NCBI RefSeq assembly: GCF_000819745.1
Contig: NZ_CDDA01000005.1
Coordinates: 138,914-202,913 of the forward strand
DNA: 64,000 nt
Reading direction: 5' to 3'
Origin: Aeromonas bestiarum
GTDB lineage: Bacteria; Pseudomonadota; Gammaproteobacteria; Enterobacterales; Aeromonadaceae
This document shows, in pieces, positions 48,861 to 58,593 of this stretch (within the stretch, counting starts at the first letter, position 1; the number at the start of each line of letters is the position of its first letter). The notes under the pieces are model-generated. The model was not told the origin of the DNA, searched no databases, and worked only from the letters and a program-made list of their open reading frames with translations. The position numbers and the translations under genes are program-made.

Positions 48861-49250
48861 TCAGCCGCGCTCCAGCTCGTCCAGGATGGGACACTCGGGG
48901 CTTTCATCCCCGTGGCAGCAGCAGACCAGCCCCTCGAGGGAGGCCAGCATGGCCTGCAAGCCGGCGATGCGGGCCCGCAGATCGACTATCTTCTCCTGCG
49001 CCAGCTTCTTCACCTGGGCACTGGTTCTATGCTCGTCCCGGTAGAGCGCCAGCAGCTCCTGGCACTCCTCCAGATTGAAGCCTGTCTCCCGCGCCCGCTT
49101 GACGAAGCGCAGCTCCCGCAGCGCCCCTTCCGTGTAGCTGCGATAGCCGTTATCGCTGCGTACCGGCGCCGAGATGAGGCCGATGCTCTCGTAGTAACGT
49201 ATGGTCTTGGCGGTCAGCCCCGTGGCCTTGGCAACCTTGCTGATGTTCAT
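48861..49250 (-). CDS. cueR: Copper-responsive MerR-family regulator CueR
   Basis: 129 residues from the ATG at 49250 (AAGGAG upstream). The N-terminal MerR helix-turn-helix reads 'MNISKVAKATGLTAKTIRYYESIGL' (split), 'RSDNGYRSYTEGALRELRFVKRARE' (split). The C-terminal metal loop contains the two cysteines typical of CueR in 'CCCHGDESPECPIL'. Copper(I) binding would activate the copA promoter by bending its 19-bp spacer. It lies 10 bp behind copA in the same orientation, so it is probably induced together with it. Confidence 0.9.
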   Translation of the reverse strand: MNISKVAKATGLTAKTIRYYESIGLISAPVRSDNGYRSYTEGALRELRFVKRARETGFNLEECQELLALYRDEHRTSAQVKKLAQEKIVDLRARIAGLQAMLASLEGLVCCCHGDESPECPILDELERG

Positions 49251-49260
49251 TGATGACTCC

Positions 49261-51681
49261 TTACGAATCCAGGTGAGCGCCGGCATGGGTGCCCGCCTTG
49301 GGCTGCCAGCGTTTCAGTAACAGGGAATTGCTCAATACCGTGATGCTGCTCAGGGCCATGGCCGCGCCCGCCAGCTCGGGGCTGAGATAGCCCAGTGCCG
49401 CCAACGGAATGCCGATGATGTTGAACACGAAGGCCCAGAACAGGTTCTGCTGTATGGTGCGCCAGGTGGCCGCCGAGATGTCGATGGCATCGGCCACCAG
49501 CCGCGGATCCGATCGCATGAGGGTGATGGAGGCCGTCTCCATCGCCACGTCCGAGCCTGAGCCCATGGCGATGCCCACGTCCGCCGCCGCCAGTGCAGGG
49601 GCGTCGTTCACCCCGTCCCCCACCATGGCCACCAGCCCGGTAGTTTGTGCGCGCAGCGCCTCCACCTTGTCTACCTTGCCGGCGGGCAGCACAGAGTCGA
49701 ACGCCCCGTCCAGCCCCAGCTTGGCGGCGATATGGGCCACGGGTGCTGGCGCATCGCCGCTCACCAGCCAGCTGGCGATGCCGCGCTGGCGCAGGGTGGC
49801 GATGGCTTCCGGGCTCTCCGGCCTCAGGGTATCGGCCAGGGCGGCTATGCCGACGGCTACGCCGTCGATGGCGACCCAGACCCGGGTCGCACCGTCGGCA
49901 GGCTGTTCATCCTGCTGCGGCTGCTCAATCCCGAGCTGAGCCAGCAAAGAGGCGTTGCCGATGGCCACCTCATGGCCCGCCACTTGGCCTTTGATCCCGG
50001 CACCGACCCGCACCTCGACCTCCTCCGGCTGGGGCAGCACCACGTCTGTGCCAACCGCCTCACGCATGGCCAGTGCCAGCGGATGCTCGCTCGCCTGCTG
50101 CAAGGCGGCTGCCAGACGCAACTGCTCGTCATTGCCGCTCCAGCTCGCCAGCACGGGCCGCCCCTGAGTGAGCGTGCCTGTCTTGTCGAAGATGAGCGCC
50201 TTGATGGCGTGGGCCTTCTGCAGGGTATCCACGTCTTTGATCAGGATGCCGTGGCGAGCCGCCACCCCGGTGCCGGTGACGATGGCTGCCGGCGTCGCCA
50301 GCCCCAGCGCGCAGGGACAGGCGATCACCAGCACAGCCACGGCGGCCAGCAGCGCCTGACCGAAGTCGTTGCCGATGGCGTACCACACCAGCAGGGTAAA
50401 CAGGGCTATGGCCATCACCACAGGCACGAACACGGCGGAGACCTTGTCCACCAGCTGTTGCAGCGGGGCCTTGCCCATCTGGGCGCTCTCCACCAGGGCG
50501 ATGATCTTGCTGAGGCTGGAATCCTCCCCCACGGTCGTGGCTTCGATCTCCAGCACGCCGGAGCGGTTGATGGCGCCGCCCAGCACGCCCTCCCCGATAC
50601 CCCGCGGCACCGGCAGGCTCTCGCCGGTGAGAATGGATTCATCCAGCTCACTCTCGCCGCTCACTATCTTGCCATCCACCGGCACCCGCTCGCCCACCAG
50701 CACCCGCAGCCGATCACCGCGCAGCACCTCGTCGATGGCCAGGCTCTGCCAGCTCTCGCCACGCCAGACGGTGGCGGTTTCCGGCCGCAGCGCCATCAGT
50801 TCGCGAATGGCGGACTGGGTGCTGCGGCGGGCGCGGGCCTCCAGCAGTTTGCCCAACGAAATGAGCGTGATGATGATGGCGCTCGCCTCGAAATAGAGCT
50901 TGCCGCTGGCGGCCATCCCCAGCGTCAGCAGCAGGTAGAGGCTGTAGAAGTAGGCGGCACTGGTGCCGGTCGCCACCAGCACATCCATATTGGCCGCGCG
51001 GTTCTTGAGGGCGAGCCAGGCGCCGCGATAGAAACGGGCCCCGATCCAGAACTGCACCGGAGTGGCGAGCACCAGCTCCAGCCAGGCGGGCATATGCCAG
51101 GGCAGCAGCCCCGCCATGGCGATCATGCCCACCAGCAGCGGCAGGGTCAGCAGGGCCGAAATAACAACCTGGATCAGCGCCTTGTGCGCGGCGGCGGCCT
51201 CCTGCTCTTCACGCGCCTGCAACTGTTGGCGGCGCGCACTGGCCGAGCCCTGCGCCAGCTGGGCACCAAAGCCGAGCGCCTCTATCTGCTCGCGCAGGGC
51301 GGCGGGTGTCTGCATGCCGGGCACCAGCTCGATGCGGGCCTGCTCGATGGAGAAATTGACCTCGGCCGAGAGCACGCCCGGCAGCGCCGCCAGCATCTTG
51401 TTGAGACGCGCGGAGCAACCGGCACAGGTCATGCCGCTGATCTGGAAGGAGAGGGTCTCGTGGCCGTAGCCGTAGCCCTGCCCAGTGATGCTGTCGAGTA
51501 CCTCGGGCAAGCGGGCCGGGTCACCTAGCTCGATGGCCGCCTGCTCCAGCGCGAAGTTGACGGTGGCCGTCACGCCATCGAGCTGGTTGAGGGCTGTGCT
51601 GATGCGGCTGGCGCAGTTGGCGCAGCTCATGCCGCTGAGCGGCAGTTGCAGATGAATGGGGGGTGGAAGTTGGGTGCTCAT
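49261..51681 (-). CDS. copA: Copper-exporting P-type ATPase CopA
   Basis: 806 residues from the ATG at 51681, with AGGAGG upstream. Two N-terminal heavy-metal domains: 'GMSCANC' (residues 17-23) and 'GMTCAGC' (near 84-90). P1B features: 'ACPCALGLATP' in membrane helix 6, phosphorylation site 'DKTGTLTQG', 'SEHPLA' and 'VGDGVNDAPAL'. It pumps Cu(I) to the periplasm. It is transcribed leftwards from a CueR-type promoter and followed by cueR. Confidence 0.96.
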   Translation of the reverse strand: MSTQLPPPIHLQLPLSGMSCANCASRISTALNQLDGVTATVNFALEQAAIELGDPARLPEVLDSITGQGYGYGHETLSFQISGMTCAGCSARLNKMLAALPGVLSAEVNFSIEQARIELVPGMQTPAALREQIEALGFGAQLAQGSASARRQQLQAREEQEAAAAHKALIQVVISALLTLPLLVGMIAMAGLLPWHMPAWLELVLATPVQFWIGARFYRGAWLALKNRAANMDVLVATGTSAAYFYSLYLLLTLGMAASGKLYFEASAIIITLISLGKLLEARARRSTQSAIRELMALRPETATVWRGESWQSLAIDEVLRGDRLRVLVGERVPVDGKIVSGESELDESILTGESLPVPRGIGEGVLGGAINRSGVLEIEATTVGEDSSLSKIIALVESAQMGKAPLQQLVDKVSAVFVPVVMAIALFTLLVWYAIGNDFGQALLAAVAVLVIACPCALGLATPAAIVTGTGVAARHGILIKDVDTLQKAHAIKALIFDKTGTLTQGRPVLASWSGNDEQLRLAAALQQASEHPLALAMREAVGTDVVLPQPEEVEVRVGAGIKGQVAGHEVAIGNASLLAQLGIEQPQQDEQPADGATRVWVAIDGVAVGIAALADTLRPESPEAIATLRQRGIASWLVSGDAPAPVAHIAAKLGLDGAFDSVLPAGKVDKVEALRAQTTGLVAMVGDGVNDAPALAAADVGIAMGSGSDVAMETASITLMRSDPRLVADAIDISAATWRTIQQNLFWAFVFNIIGIPLAALGYLSPELAGAAMALSSITVLSNSLLLKRWQPKAGTHAGAHLDS

Positions 51682-51729
51682 GCTGTTCCTCCTCGGAACC
51701 AATCGGCCAAACTGGCTGCCGACCGCTAA

Positions 51730-51760
51730 ACCCTAACCTTTACTGTAAGGGCAAGCTCAA
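51730..51760 (-). promoter_or_regulatory. CueR-type promoter of copA
   Basis: On the leftward strand TTGAGC (51760-51755) and TAGGGT (51735-51730) are separated by exactly 19 bp. The spacer holds the dyad CCTTACAGTAAAGG. The over-long spacer with a central dyad is the hallmark of MerR-family activated promoters, and the gene 49 bp downstream is copA with cueR behind it. Confidence 0.8.
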
Positions 51761-51786
51761 GCCACGACACGCACTTTTTTAAACAT

Positions 51787-51843
51787 GAAAAAACGGCGCC
51801 CGCCCCCTGCCGGATCCCCCGGACAGGCGACGGGTGCCGCCGT
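51787..51843 (-). terminator. Rho-independent terminator after pyrE
   Basis: A long G/C-rich imperfect stem (ACGGCG at 51793 pairing with CGCCGT ending 51843) is followed, reading leftwards, by TTTTTTCATG. It lies between pyrE and the copA promoter. Confidence 0.8.
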
Positions 51844-51876
51844 ATTGACGTCACGCCTTATAAGAGCAGCCGGCGA

Positions 51877-52530
51877 TCAGATACCGTACTGGGCGCGATA
51901 AGCCTGCATGGCGGCCAGTTGCGCTGCCAGCGCCGGCTGCTCGGCCTGCTTCTCTTCCAGATACTGGATCAGGTCGCTCATCTGGATGATGGCGATGATG
52001 TGGGCGCCGTAGTCGCGCTCCACCTCCTGGATGGCGGAGAGCTCCCCCTTGCCCTTCTCTTGGCGATCCAGCGCGATCAGTACCCCGGCCAGGGAGGCGC
52101 CGTTGGCCTGGATCAGATCCATGGACTCGCGGATGGCGGTGCCGGCGGTGATGACGTCATCCACCAGCATGATGCGCCCCTTGAGCGGGCTGCCCACCAG
52201 ATTGCCGCCCTCGCCGTGATCCTTGGCCTCCTTGCGGTTGAAGCACCAGGGTACATCCACGTCGTGTTGCTCCACCAGTTGCACCGCGGTGGCGGAGGCG
52301 ATGGGGATGCCCTTGTAGGCCGGGCCAAACAGCACATCGAACTCGATGCCGGCATCCATCAGGGCGGCGGCATAGAAGCGGCCGAGGCGTGCCAGATCGC
52401 GACCGCTGTTGAACAGACCGGCGTTGAAGAAGTAGGGGCTTTTACGGCCGGATTTCAGGGTGAACTCACCGAATTTGAGGACCTGTTTTTCCAGGGCGAA
52501 CTCGATAAATTGACGCTGGTAGGCTTTCAT
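51877..52530 (-). CDS. pyrE: Orotate phosphoribosyltransferase (PyrE)
   Basis: 217 residues (E. coli 213), AAGGAG before the ATG. '[24 protein letters not shown]' (split), '[11 protein letters not shown]', '[12 protein letters not shown]' (flexible loop) and the PRPP-binding motif '[16 protein letters not shown]'. It makes orotidine monophosphate in pyrimidine synthesis. The preceding spacer has a transcription attenuator and the upstream gene is rph, as in E. coli. Confidence 0.97.
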   Translation of the reverse strand: MKAYQRQFIEFALEKQVLKFGEFTLKSGRKSPYFFNAGLFNSGRDLARLGRFYAAALMDAGIEFDVLFGPAYKGIPIASATAVQLVEQHDVDVPWCFNRKEAKDHGEGGNLVGSPLKGRIMLVDDVITAGTAIRESMDLIQANGASLAGVLIALDRQEKGKGELSAIQEVERDYGAHIIAIIQMSDLIQYLEEKQAEQPALAAQLAAMQAYRAQYGI

Positions 52531-52573
52531 TCTGGCTCCTTGCTTGGCTTGTCGTTTACTTGTGTGGGGGTAT

Positions 52574-52600
52574 AAAAAAACGCGGACCAGGCCGCGTTTT
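52574..52600 (-). terminator. pyrE attenuator
   Basis: Read leftwards, AAAACGCGG-CCTGGT-CCGCGTTTTTTT lies between rph and pyrE. In E. coli the matching element lets UTP level control pyrE through coupling of rph translation to transcription. The rph stop codon is just upstream of the stem, which suits this mechanism. Confidence 0.88.
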
Positions 52601-52605
52601 CAAAA

Positions 52606-53322
52606 TCAGGAGAGTGACTGCTTCTGCAGCCCAATGATCTCTTCAATGCCGCCCTTGGCGAGCCCCAGCATCGCCAGCAGCTCCTCATGGGTGAAGGGTT
52701 CCGCCTCCGCTGTGCCCTGCACCTCTATGATGCGGCCATCTTCGGTCATCACCACGTTCATGTCGGTCTCGGCGGCGGAGTCTTCTATGTACTCCAGATC
52801 GCAGATGGCTTCGCCCTGATACATGCCGACGGAGACGGCGGCGATCATCTGCTTGAGCGGGCTCTGCTTGAGCATGCCCTTGCCTACCATCCAGTTCAGC
52901 GCGTCCACCAAGGCCACACAGGCACCGGTAATGGCGGCGGTGCGGGTGCCGCCATCGGCCTGCAGCACGTCGCAGTCCACCGTGATGGAGTGCTCGCCCA
53001 GCGCGGTCAGATCGACGGCAGCACGCAGGGAGCGGGCGATCAGACGGGAGATCTCCAGGGTGCGGCCACTCTGCTTGCCGGCGGCGGCTTCACGGTTCAT
53101 GCGCGAATGGGTGGAGCGCGGCAGCATGCCGTATTCGGCGGTGACCCAACCCTGACCCTTCCCTTTCAGGAAGCGCGGAACGCTGGTGTCGACGCTGGCG
53201 GTGCAGAGCACGCGAGTGTTACCGAACTCCACCAGCACTGAGCCTTCTGCATGTTTGGTGAAATTGCGGGTAATGGTAACCGGGCGAAGTTGCGCGGCAC
53301 TGCGATCGCTTGGACGTGACAT
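52606..53322 (-). CDS. rph: Ribonuclease PH
   Basis: 238 residues, full length, without the frameshift of E. coli K-12. '[25 protein letters not shown]' (split), '[21 protein letters not shown]' (split), '[22 protein letters not shown]' (split) and '[19 protein letters not shown]'. A phosphorolytic 3'-5' exoribonuclease for tRNA 3' maturation. Its translation probably controls the pyrE attenuator. Confidence 0.97.
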   Translation of the reverse strand: MSRPSDRSAAQLRPVTITRNFTKHAEGSVLVEFGNTRVLCTASVDTSVPRFLKGKGQGWVTAEYGMLPRSTHSRMNREAAAGKQSGRTLEISRLIARSLRAAVDLTALGEHSITVDCDVLQADGGTRTAAITGACVALVDALNWMVGKGMLKQSPLKQMIAAVSVGMYQGEAICDLEYIEDSAAETDMNVVMTEDGRIIEVQGTAEAEPFTHEELLAMLGLAKGGIEEIIGLQKQSLS

Positions 53323-53612
53323 GGAACGGACCTCTGGGCTGGCTCAAATTGGCGAAGGAGTATAAGTGATCCAGCCCCAAATATCAGCCGATAAGAAGCC
53401 GTTCATCATCGGTCGTGAGCAGTCATCTCAGCGGTGAGGAAGCACGCAGAAACCGGCGCCTATCACCCTCGTTCATGAGCCGGGGCAGCACCGGGCCCGG
53501 CTCAACACTGTCCCACAAAAGCCGGAACGGGTTCTAAAGCCACGGCTATGGCTGACGGGACAAGTCTGGCTGAGTATACTGGCCGCACACTTCATCAAGC
53601 CCGGAACAATCA
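53323..53612. promoter_or_regulatory. Divergent rph/yicC spacer with yicC promoter
   Basis: 290 bp without a gene. For yicC a good promoter is CTGACG (53552-53557), 17-bp spacer, TATACT (53575-53580), about 33 bp before the ATG. I could not place the rph promoter. Confidence 0.65.
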
Positions 53613-54476
53613 ATGATTCACAGCATGACCGCCTACGCCCGCAAGGAATTCAAGGGCGACTGGGGCACAGCCGTTTGGGAAATTCGTTCGGTCAACCAGC
53701 GCTATCTGGAAACCTATATCCGTCTGCCGGAGCAACTGCGCAGCCTGGAGCCGGTACTGCGTGAGCGTTTCCGTGCCAAGCTGCAACGCGGCAAGGTGGA
53801 GTGCAACCTGCGTTTCGAAGCCGCTCAGGCCGCCGCCAGCCAGCTGCACATCAATGAAGAGCTGGCCAAGCTGATCATCGACAGCGCCAACTGGGTAATG
53901 AAAGAAGCGGGCCAGGGCCAGCTCAACCCGGTCGACGTGCTGCGCTGGCCGGGTGTCATGGCCGCCGCCGAGCAGGACATGGATGCGGTTGCTACCGAGC
54001 TGCTCGGCGGGTTTGACCAGACCATGGAAGACTTCATCGCCTCCCGCGCCAGCGAAGGGGCCAACCTCAAGAACTTGATCCAGCAGCGTCTGGATGGCAT
54101 CCAGGTGGAAGTGAAGAAGGTGCGCATACATCTGCCGCAGATCATCGAGTGGCAGCGCCAGAAGCTCACCGATCGCCTGACCGAGGCCAAGGTGGAACTG
54201 GATCCGGCCCGTATCGAGCAGGAAATCGTGCTGCTGGCCCAGAAGATCGACGTGGCCGAAGAGCTGGATCGACTGGAGATGCACATCAGCGAAACCATCA
54301 AGATCATGAAGAAGGGTGGCGCCTGTGGCCGCCGTCTCGACTTCATGATGCAGGAGTTCAACCGCGAGTCGAACACGCTGGGCTCCAAGTCCATCAACGC
54401 CGAGGTGACCCAGTCCGCCGTCGAGCTGAAGGTGCTCATCGAGCAGATGCGCGAGCAGATCCAGAACATAGAGTAA
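53613..54476 (+). CDS. yicC: YicC family (putative endoribonuclease)
   Basis: 287 residues, same length as E. coli YicC. 'MIHSMTAYARKE' start, 'EIRSVNQRYLETYIRLPEQLRSLEP' (split), 'VDVLRWPGV' and the conserved end 'GGACGRRLDFMMQEFNRESNTLGSKS' (split). The C-terminal block is the DUF1732 signature. Members are reported to act as endoribonucleases involved in RNA decay. It is transcribed alone and ends in a terminator. Confidence 0.95.
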   Translation: MIHSMTAYARKEFKGDWGTAVWEIRSVNQRYLETYIRLPEQLRSLEPVLRERFRAKLQRGKVECNLRFEAAQAAASQLHINEELAKLIIDSANWVMKEAGQGQLNPVDVLRWPGVMAAAEQDMDAVATELLGGFDQTMEDFIASRASEGANLKNLIQQRLDGIQVEVKKVRIHLPQIIEWQRQKLTDRLTEAKVELDPARIEQEIVLLAQKIDVAEELDRLEMHISETIKIMKKGGACGRRLDFMMQEFNRESNTLGSKSINAEVTQSAVELKVLIEQMREQIQNIE

Positions 54477-54484
54477 TGGATGCA

Positions 54485-54509
54485 AGAAGCCCGTCAACGA
54501 CGGGCTTCT
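54485..54509 (+). terminator. Terminator after yicC
   Basis: AGAAGCCCGTC-AAC-GACGGGCTTCT is a perfect 11-bp stem 8 bp behind the yicC stop. The T-run is weak (TTCTACTCC). Confidence 0.7.
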
Positions 54510-54643
54510 ACTCCATGCCTGCACCACACTACCCTTGGCTTGAGCCAGATCGGATTTTCATTCCTGACCGACAGCATCTGACTCGCTTGTGCGGTATGCT
54601 GTCACGCTGATGCTCAACAACGACCTCTATTGAGGCCTGCCTT

Positions 54644-55711
54644 ATGAAATACCTTGTAGTACAAACCAAACAGATAGGGGATGTGCTGATCTCCACCGCG
54701 CTGTGCAACAACCTCAAGCAGAACGATCCAACCGGGGAAGTTCACTATCTGGTCATGGATTATTGCGCGGGTATGGCGCAGGGCAATCCCAATATCGATC
54801 GACTCCTCATCATAGAGAAAGCCAGGCGCAACGACTGGCGCTACATGAAAGACCTGCTGCTGGACATCCGCCGCGAACACTATGACGTGGTAGTCAACAG
54901 CCAGGGCCAGATGATAGGCCTGCTGACCTGCCTCTTCTCCGGTGCCAGGTTGCGGATAGGATTTGACTCCTTCCCCTGGCGGCTCGGCCACAACCGCATA
55001 GTGCGCTTTCGCAAAGACACCGAATTCCAGGGCAACAGTACCCTGATCGACGACCGCTTCTCGCTGCTCAAGCCGCTCAAACTGGCCAAAGAAGATCGCA
55101 ATTACCATCTCTGGCTGAGCGAAGAGGAGAAACAGCAGGGACGGGAAACCTTGCAGGCGGCCGGCGTCGATCCCGCGCGGCCCTTGATCGCCATGGGCGT
55201 CAACTCGCTGGGGCACTACAAGCGCTGGCCCATCGACTGCTTCGCCCAGGTTGCCCAATGGCTCATCGAACAGCACAACGCCCAGATCCTGATCTACTGC
55301 GGGCCGGGGGAAGAGGAGTACAACCGCGGTCTCAAGCCGCTGCTGCCTGCCGTTTTGCAGGGCAGCGTGTTTGATCAGGTCAAGACCCGCTCGGTACGGG
55401 AACTGGTGGGGCTGTTCGCCCATTGCCAACTGTTTGTCGGCAACGACACGGGCCCCCGCCACATGGCCCAGGCCATAGACCTGCCCCTGCTGACCATAGT
55501 GGCCCCCGGCGGCGACAAGATCATCGCCAATCCGGTCAACCACCCCCGCTATCAGGCCATCGATATCTTCGATGCCAAGGGACCGGCCTTCCAGCTGCCG
55601 CAGAATGCGGAAAAGGACTTCATCGATGAAACCCTGTTGCGCGCCATCACACCCGAGCTGGTGATTGCCCGACTGACAGCGCTGCCTGATTGGCAAGCAG
55701 CCACTGCCTGA
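54644..55711 (+). CDS. Heptosyltransferase-like glycosyltransferase (GT9)
   Basis: 355 residues with the family-9 layout: 'LVVQTKQIGDVLISTAL' at the N-terminus, 'DVVVNSQGQMIGLLT', 'GHYKRWPIDCFAQVA' at the start of the C-terminal domain and 'LFVGNDTGPRHMAQAIDLPLLTIVAP' (split). ADP-heptose:LPS transferases have exactly this order. It opens the lipopolysaccharide-core cluster but runs opposite to the rest, and its last 65 bp overlap tail-to-tail with the next gene. It could be a WaaF- or WaaQ-like enzyme; the acceptor cannot be told. Confidence 0.85.
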   Translation: MKYLVVQTKQIGDVLISTALCNNLKQNDPTGEVHYLVMDYCAGMAQGNPNIDRLLIIEKARRNDWRYMKDLLLDIRREHYDVVVNSQGQMIGLLTCLFSGARLRIGFDSFPWRLGHNRIVRFRKDTEFQGNSTLIDDRFSLLKPLKLAKEDRNYHLWLSEEEKQQGRETLQAAGVDPARPLIAMGVNSLGHYKRWPIDCFAQVAQWLIEQHNAQILIYCGPGEEEYNRGLKPLLPAVLQGSVFDQVKTRSVRELVGLFAHCQLFVGNDTGPRHMAQAIDLPLLTIVAPGGDKIIANPVNHPRYQAIDIFDAKGPAFQLPQNAEKDFIDETLLRAITPELVIARLTALPDWQAATA

Positions 55712-56759
55712 ATAGCCGGTCGAACTCGGTCAGGTTGAGAGAGTTGATGTCCTGTTCGCGGAGATTCTCCGAGAACAGGACGGTCGCTGACGGGGAGTTG
55801 GGATGCCACTCCAGGAAATTCTCGTTGCCACCCCCTATATCCGGGTTGTAGAGACCCAGAATGGGTTGCTCCAGCCCGGCCGCGATATGTATGGTCGCCG
55901 TGTCCACCGAGATGAGGCCCTGACTCTGACGCAACTGGGCAAACAGGCCCGCCAGCGAGGGTGCATCGGGTGACAATACCATGCGCTCCGGTCGGGTGAG
56001 CCCGGCCCGGATCCCTGCGACTTCAGCCTCCATGCCCGGCGGATATAGCAGGCAGATGGCAAATGGGCCGGCGTCCAGCATCCTCTCCAGCATCTGCCGG
56101 ATCAGCTCAGGCTTCAGACGGCGGGAGCTGCCGCTGCCATAAGGGTTGAAACAGAGCACGACATCATCTGGCCACCAGCCCGCAACCGACGCGTCCTGGC
56201 CCAAAGCGGGGATGATGTAGCGCCGATCCGGGTCTGCCACCCCGAGTCGATTCAACAGCAGGGCAAACTTGTCGGAGAAGTGCATGCCGCTGGACGCGGC
56301 TCCCAGCTTGAGATTGATGGCCTGCAGGGCATCGTCCATGCCGGCGACCCAATCTGCCCTGACCTGGCTGATGAAAAAGATATCCTTCATCTTCAACATC
56401 TTGCCAAAATGAACCAGGCAACCGACCTCCCCCAGTGACTGTGCCAGCCGCCTGAGTTGACAATAACCGGGGCGCTTGGGCACCTCGATGACCCTATCCA
56501 TGCCAAAATGATCGCGAAACAGGGGAGCCATGGCTGCCGTTGTCACGATCCATACCTCACGTGCCGGGTTGACCCGCTTTAGTTCGCGGGCCACCCAGGA
56601 CGAGACGATCGCATCGCCCAGTTTGGCATCCCAGCGCAGCAGGACGACTTTTCCCTCGCTCTCCCTGGTAGGTTCGGGCCGCTTTCGATCAAACAGGAAC
56701 CGTCCCATCTTGCGGCGAAGAATGTCACGCTTGAGTTGCAGGTCGTTGATTAATGACAT
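55647..56759 (-). CDS. Glycosyltransferase family 9 protein
   Basis: 370 residues. GT9 features: 'VVLLRWDAKLGDAIVSSWVARELKR' (split), 'VLCFNPYGSGSSRRLKPELI', 'LISVDTATIHIAAGLEQPILGLY'. There is an N-terminal extension of ~35 basic residues before the Rossmann core. It likely adds a heptose or related sugar in the inner or outer core. It is followed tail-to-tail by the rightward GT9 gene and preceded by a third GT9 gene (54 bp). Confidence 0.82.
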   Translation of the reverse strand: MSLINDLQLKRDILRRKMGRFLFDRKRPEPTRESEGKVVLLRWDAKLGDAIVSSWVARELKRVNPAREVWIVTTAAMAPLFRDHFGMDRVIEVPKRPGYCQLRRLAQSLGEVGCLVHFGKMLKMKDIFFISQVRADWVAGMDDALQAINLKLGAASSGMHFSDKFALLLNRLGVADPDRRYIIPALGQDASVAGWWPDDVVLCFNPYGSGSSRRLKPELIRQMLERMLDAGPFAICLLYPPGMEAEVAGIRAGLTRPERMVLSPDAPSLAGLFAQLRQSQGLISVDTATIHIAAGLEQPILGLYNPDIGGGNENFLEWHPNSPSATVLFSENLREQDINSLNLTEFDRLFRQWLLANQAALSVGQSPARV

Positions 56760-56813
56760 GAATCCACCAGGATGGCCGTTGAATTGGGAAGGTATGATAA
56801 CAGTCTGACGTGA

Positions 56814-57842
56814 CTAGAGCGCCATCAAGGCATCGACCTGACGGCTGATCTCGGCAGGCGAAAGCGCTGAAAGGTTGTCCGTGGTCGATCTCAGGATGAT
56901 ATTGCGGCCAGAGAGTGGAATAAAGGCATCGCGCCAGGACTCGTTGTTCATCAACACCAGGGTGGGCACCCCGAACGAAGACGAGATATGGATGATGGAG
57001 GTATCGGTCGAGATGACACCCTGCGCATCCTTGATAATCTTTGCCGCATCGAGAATGGTGTCGGGAAACAGGGCTGTCATATCCTGCCGCTGGCATGCCA
57101 AAGGGCGCCTGGAGAAGACCAGATAGGAAACCCCAGCATACACAGGCAATTGAGCCAGAATGCCGTTGATTTGCTCATTCGCCATCGAATTGCCCACCTG
57201 ACTGCCGGTCAGATTGACCAGCAGATAACGCCCATAGCCACTGGTATCCAGCCGTTCATTGCAGGGCGATGGTATGGTGACCGGCACGTCCGCTTGATCC
57301 CCCGCCACGCTGAGCATGCGATAGACGAAATGATCCCGGATCGGGCGTGACGGCACTATGATGGCCTTTTCGTTGAACAGCGGCAGCAACTTCTGCTGCT
57401 GTTCGCTCTTGAAGCGCAGGGGCAATGACTGCAATCGACCATTGGCCAGCAACAACAGCTTGGCCATGGCGATATCGTCAGGCTCATCGAACAGGTTGAT
57501 GACCACGTCATAGTGCCGTTGCCTGAGCTCGCGCAGTTTGCACCACATGCCCGCTGGCAACAGGGTGTCGTTCAGGGTGATCACATGGCATTGATCAATA
57601 CCGGGCACAGATGCCGCCAGCAGCGCGTTGCGCTGGCTGCATACGAGGTCAAATCGGGCGGCTGGATACAGGCGCCTGAGCTGTGCAATGGCGGGCAATG
57701 ACAGAATGAAGTCGCCGATGGCGTCATAACCGACCAGCAGCACGCTTGCCACTTCTGTTCCAACGGGGCTCGGGATGGCAGCAGGCTGGCTGCCAATGAC
57801 CCACTTGGCGATGGAATGGGTAAGCAACTTTTTGAAATTCAT
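56814..57842 (-). CDS. Glycosyltransferase family 9 protein
   Basis: 342 residues with a recognisable GT9 core: 'SVLLVGYDAIGDFILSLPAIAQLRRLYP' (split), 'LLVNLTGSQ' at the domain switch and 'GVISTDTSIIHISSSFGVPTLVLM' (split). It is more divergent than its two neighbours and slightly less G+C-rich. A core heptosyl- or hexosyltransferase is likely. Leftward, 85 bp after the GT25 gene. Confidence 0.8.
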   Translation of the reverse strand: MNFKKLLTHSIAKWVIGSQPAAIPSPVGTEVASVLLVGYDAIGDFILSLPAIAQLRRLYPAARFDLVCSQRNALLAASVPGIDQCHVITLNDTLLPAGMWCKLRELRQRHYDVVINLFDEPDDIAMAKLLLLANGRLQSLPLRFKSEQQQKLLPLFNEKAIIVPSRPIRDHFVYRMLSVAGDQADVPVTIPSPCNERLDTSGYGRYLLVNLTGSQVGNSMANEQINGILAQLPVYAGVSYLVFSRRPLACQRQDMTALFPDTILDAAKIIKDAQGVISTDTSIIHISSSFGVPTLVLMNNESWRDAFIPLSGRNIILRSTTDNLSALSPAEISRQVDALMAL

Positions 57843-57927
57843 AGATTATCCAGCATGTATGGCCCCACTTCGCCGACCGGGACAGCAGGGGTGTTTACTG
57901 ACCCCAATCCCGGTCAGGACAACCCGC

Positions 57928-58593
57928 CTATTCCAGATAGTGGCCGTAAGCCCGATCATCAATCGTGGTGGTAAAGAGATCCACATCCAGGCAACAGGGC
58001 TCAACACCGGAAGCGGCCAGGCCATTAAGCTGCAGGCGACCAGTCAGATAATCGGAAGGCATGCGCAGCGGATAAGCACACTGCAATAATTTCTTCGCCC
58101 CGGCCAGGGTCAGAACATACCCTGCGGTCGACAGGATCCCTCTCCTGGAGGTGCGACTCGGTGTCAGATATCTGGCAAGCCGATAACCACCCGGCAAAGA
58201 GGAAAGAATTGGCCAGCGCTTGGCTTTGCCATGATGCAGGAAGACGATCTCGGACTGGCAGGAGTGCACTATCGTCTCGATGATCGCCTTGCTGTGCATG
58301 TGCAGGTAGATGTCATCCTCAAGCACCACGCAGCGCTCAATACCCTCGGCGACTATGCGCTCATAAACTCGGATATGGCTCATGGCGCAGCCAATCTCGC
58401 CAAAACTCAGTTCATGGCCACATACTTCTTTGGCCAGCTCCAAATCAACCTTGGCAAGTTCCGCACTGCTCAATGCTTTCCCATCGGTCGCATCTACAAA
58501 CTCGAAATTGATGCCAAGATGCGCCATCTGCTGTACAACCATCGCCCGCCGCTCAACGCTGCGAGCCAAACTGATGACAAAAACCGGAATCAT
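57928..58593 (-). CDS. Glycosyltransferase family 25 (LPS core galactosyltransferase-like)
   Basis: 221 residues, typical for family 25: 'VFVISLARSVERRAMV' at the start, 'GEIGCAMSHIRVYERIV', the DxD-type 'VVLEDDIYL' and 'STAGYVLTLAGAKKLL'. These enzymes add galactose or glucose to the lipopolysaccharide core in several genera. The ATG overlaps the waaL stop by 4 bp, so it belongs to the waaL operon. The exact donor sugar is not readable. Confidence 0.88.
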   Translation of the reverse strand: MIPVFVISLARSVERRAMVVQQMAHLGINFEFVDATDGKALSSAELAKVDLELAKEVCGHELSFGEIGCAMSHIRVYERIVAEGIERCVVLEDDIYLHMHSKAIIETIVHSCQSEIVFLHHGKAKRWPILSSLPGGYRLARYLTPSRTSRRGILSTAGYVLTLAGAKKLLQCAYPLRMPSDYLTGRLQLNGLAASGVEPCCLDVDLFTTTIDDRAYGHYLE

